6,455 bases of DNA from contig JAITBR010000106.1 of the NCBI GenBank assembly GCA_031283485.1, positions 1-6,455 of the forward strand. Reading direction: 5' to 3'. The stretch's first letter is position 1. Each line of letters starts with the position of its first letter. Shown in pieces: positions 5,865-6,455 of this stretch. The DNA is from Puniceicoccales bacterium (GTDB lineage: Bacteria > Verrucomicrobiota > Verrucomicrobiae > Opitutales > LL51). Below the pieces are notes generated by a model. That model worked only from the letters and a program-made list of their open reading frames with translations. It made no database searches and was not told the origin of the DNA. A program made the position numbers and the translations under genes.

Positions 5865-6455
5865 TCACTGTTTAACGACGGATTGATCGACTTTCATCGT
5901 AAATTCGCGGCGTTCGCCATTGCGCATGACCACGATGTGCATCTCGGATCCAGGATGTGCGAAAAATAGGGCATTGTGCAAGTCTTCGCGGTGTTTTATT
6001 GAAAAGTTGTTCATCGATACAAGAACATCACCAGCCAACAACCCGCTCTTTTCTGCATAGGAATCGTGTATGACTCTGGAAATTACAATTTGCTGACCAA
6101 CGCCCAATTTGTAAGCGGCGTGAATGTCAATTCCCATCGCACCATAGGGAACTTTTCCAAAGGTTATGATATCATCATATACACGCTTCAGAGCACGCTT
6201 AGGCAAAATGAAGCTGGAGTGCAGCTCCGGCAAAGCTGCAACCATGCAACCGATTAAGTCTCCATTCAAATCAAATACAGGAGAACCGCTTTCTCCACCG
6301 CAGAACTCTATATCCGAACGCAAATATGTTGTTACAAATGTGCGCTCGCCGTAGGAGATGTTTTTGCCGACAATGTTTCCCATTGCCGGTGCCGGATCGA
6401 GATCCAGCCTACAACCAACAAAAATGGCAAACTCACCGATGTGCGCCAAGGAATG
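5865..6455 (-). CDS. HtrA-like trypsin-type serine protease with PDZ domain (partial, N-terminus off window)
   Basis: The frame is open through the right edge (6455), so the N-terminus, any signal peptide and the catalytic His and Asp are not visible. What is seen is the second half of a chymotrypsin-fold domain, with the nucleophile motif GESGSPVFDLNGDLIG. The catalytic Ser codon is at 6288-6290; the HtrA norm is GNSGGP. After an FILPKRAL segment follows one C-terminal PDZ domain with GAMGIDIHAAYKLG, AEKSGLLAGDVLVSMNN and a HREDLHNAL helix. The arrangement protease - single PDZ is that of HtrA/DegQ/DegS-like envelope quality-control proteases, which usually act in the periplasm or at the membrane; that location is inferred here. 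The GxSGSP variant also occurs in V8-like glutamyl endopeptidases, so the exact subfamily is open. The stop is TGA, and rnhC begins 1 nt later on the same strand. Confidence 0.85.
   Translation of the reverse strand, partial: HSLAHIGEFAIFVGCRLDLDPAPAMGNIVGKNISYGERTFVTTYLRSDIEFCGGESGSPVFDLNGDLIGCMVAALPELHSSFILPKRALKRVYDDIITFGKVPYGAMGIDIHAAYKLGVGQQIVISRVIHDSYAEKSGLLAGDVLVSMNNFSIKHREDLHNALFFAHPGSEMHIVVMRNGERREFTMKVDQSVVKQ

Overview
The window is dense, ordinary-looking bacterial chromosome of moderate to low G+C with almost no intergenic space. All genes are housekeeping types, and I see no tRNA, rRNA, CRISPR array, transposase or phage gene. The RNase HIII subtype and the AccD N-terminus remind me of Verrucomicrobia/PVC-group bacteria. 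That placement is an impression from motifs, not a demonstrated one. The MurE motifs point to a peptidoglycan-making bacterium, probably of the meso-diaminopimelate type.

Layout from left to right: (1) positions 1-100 are a perfect 100-bp palindrome with 50-bp arms and no loop, exactly at the window edge. (2) A SufU-type Fe-S cluster/sulfur-transfer protein lies on the minus strand, and its last codons and stop fall inside the palindrome. (3) A very short divergent spacer separates it from a plus-strand block comF - accD - murE - murF. Each gene of this block overlaps the next (4, about 26 and 4 nt), so it is almost certainly one transcription unit. It couples a phosphoribosyltransferase-fold protein, the beta subunit of acetyl-CoA carboxyltransferase, and two consecutive Mur ligases of peptidoglycan precursor synthesis. 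(4) After a 27-nt convergent gap there is a minus-strand pair: an HtrA/trypsin-like serine protease with a C-terminal PDZ domain, cut by the right window edge, and 1 nt downstream rnhC (RNase HIII).

The most notable points are as follows. The rnhC frame is full length and intact apart from a single TAG, which sits exactly where the catalytic glutamate codon of the DEDE quartet should be. AccD keeps only one of the four zinc-ribbon cysteines while its carboxyltransferase core is intact. MurE carries DNTR where DNPR is usual. The edge palindrome is either a contig-end artefact or the edge of a real inverted structure such as a hairpin end. I found no convincing new multi-gene system; the window looks like core genome with a few anomalies worth checking.
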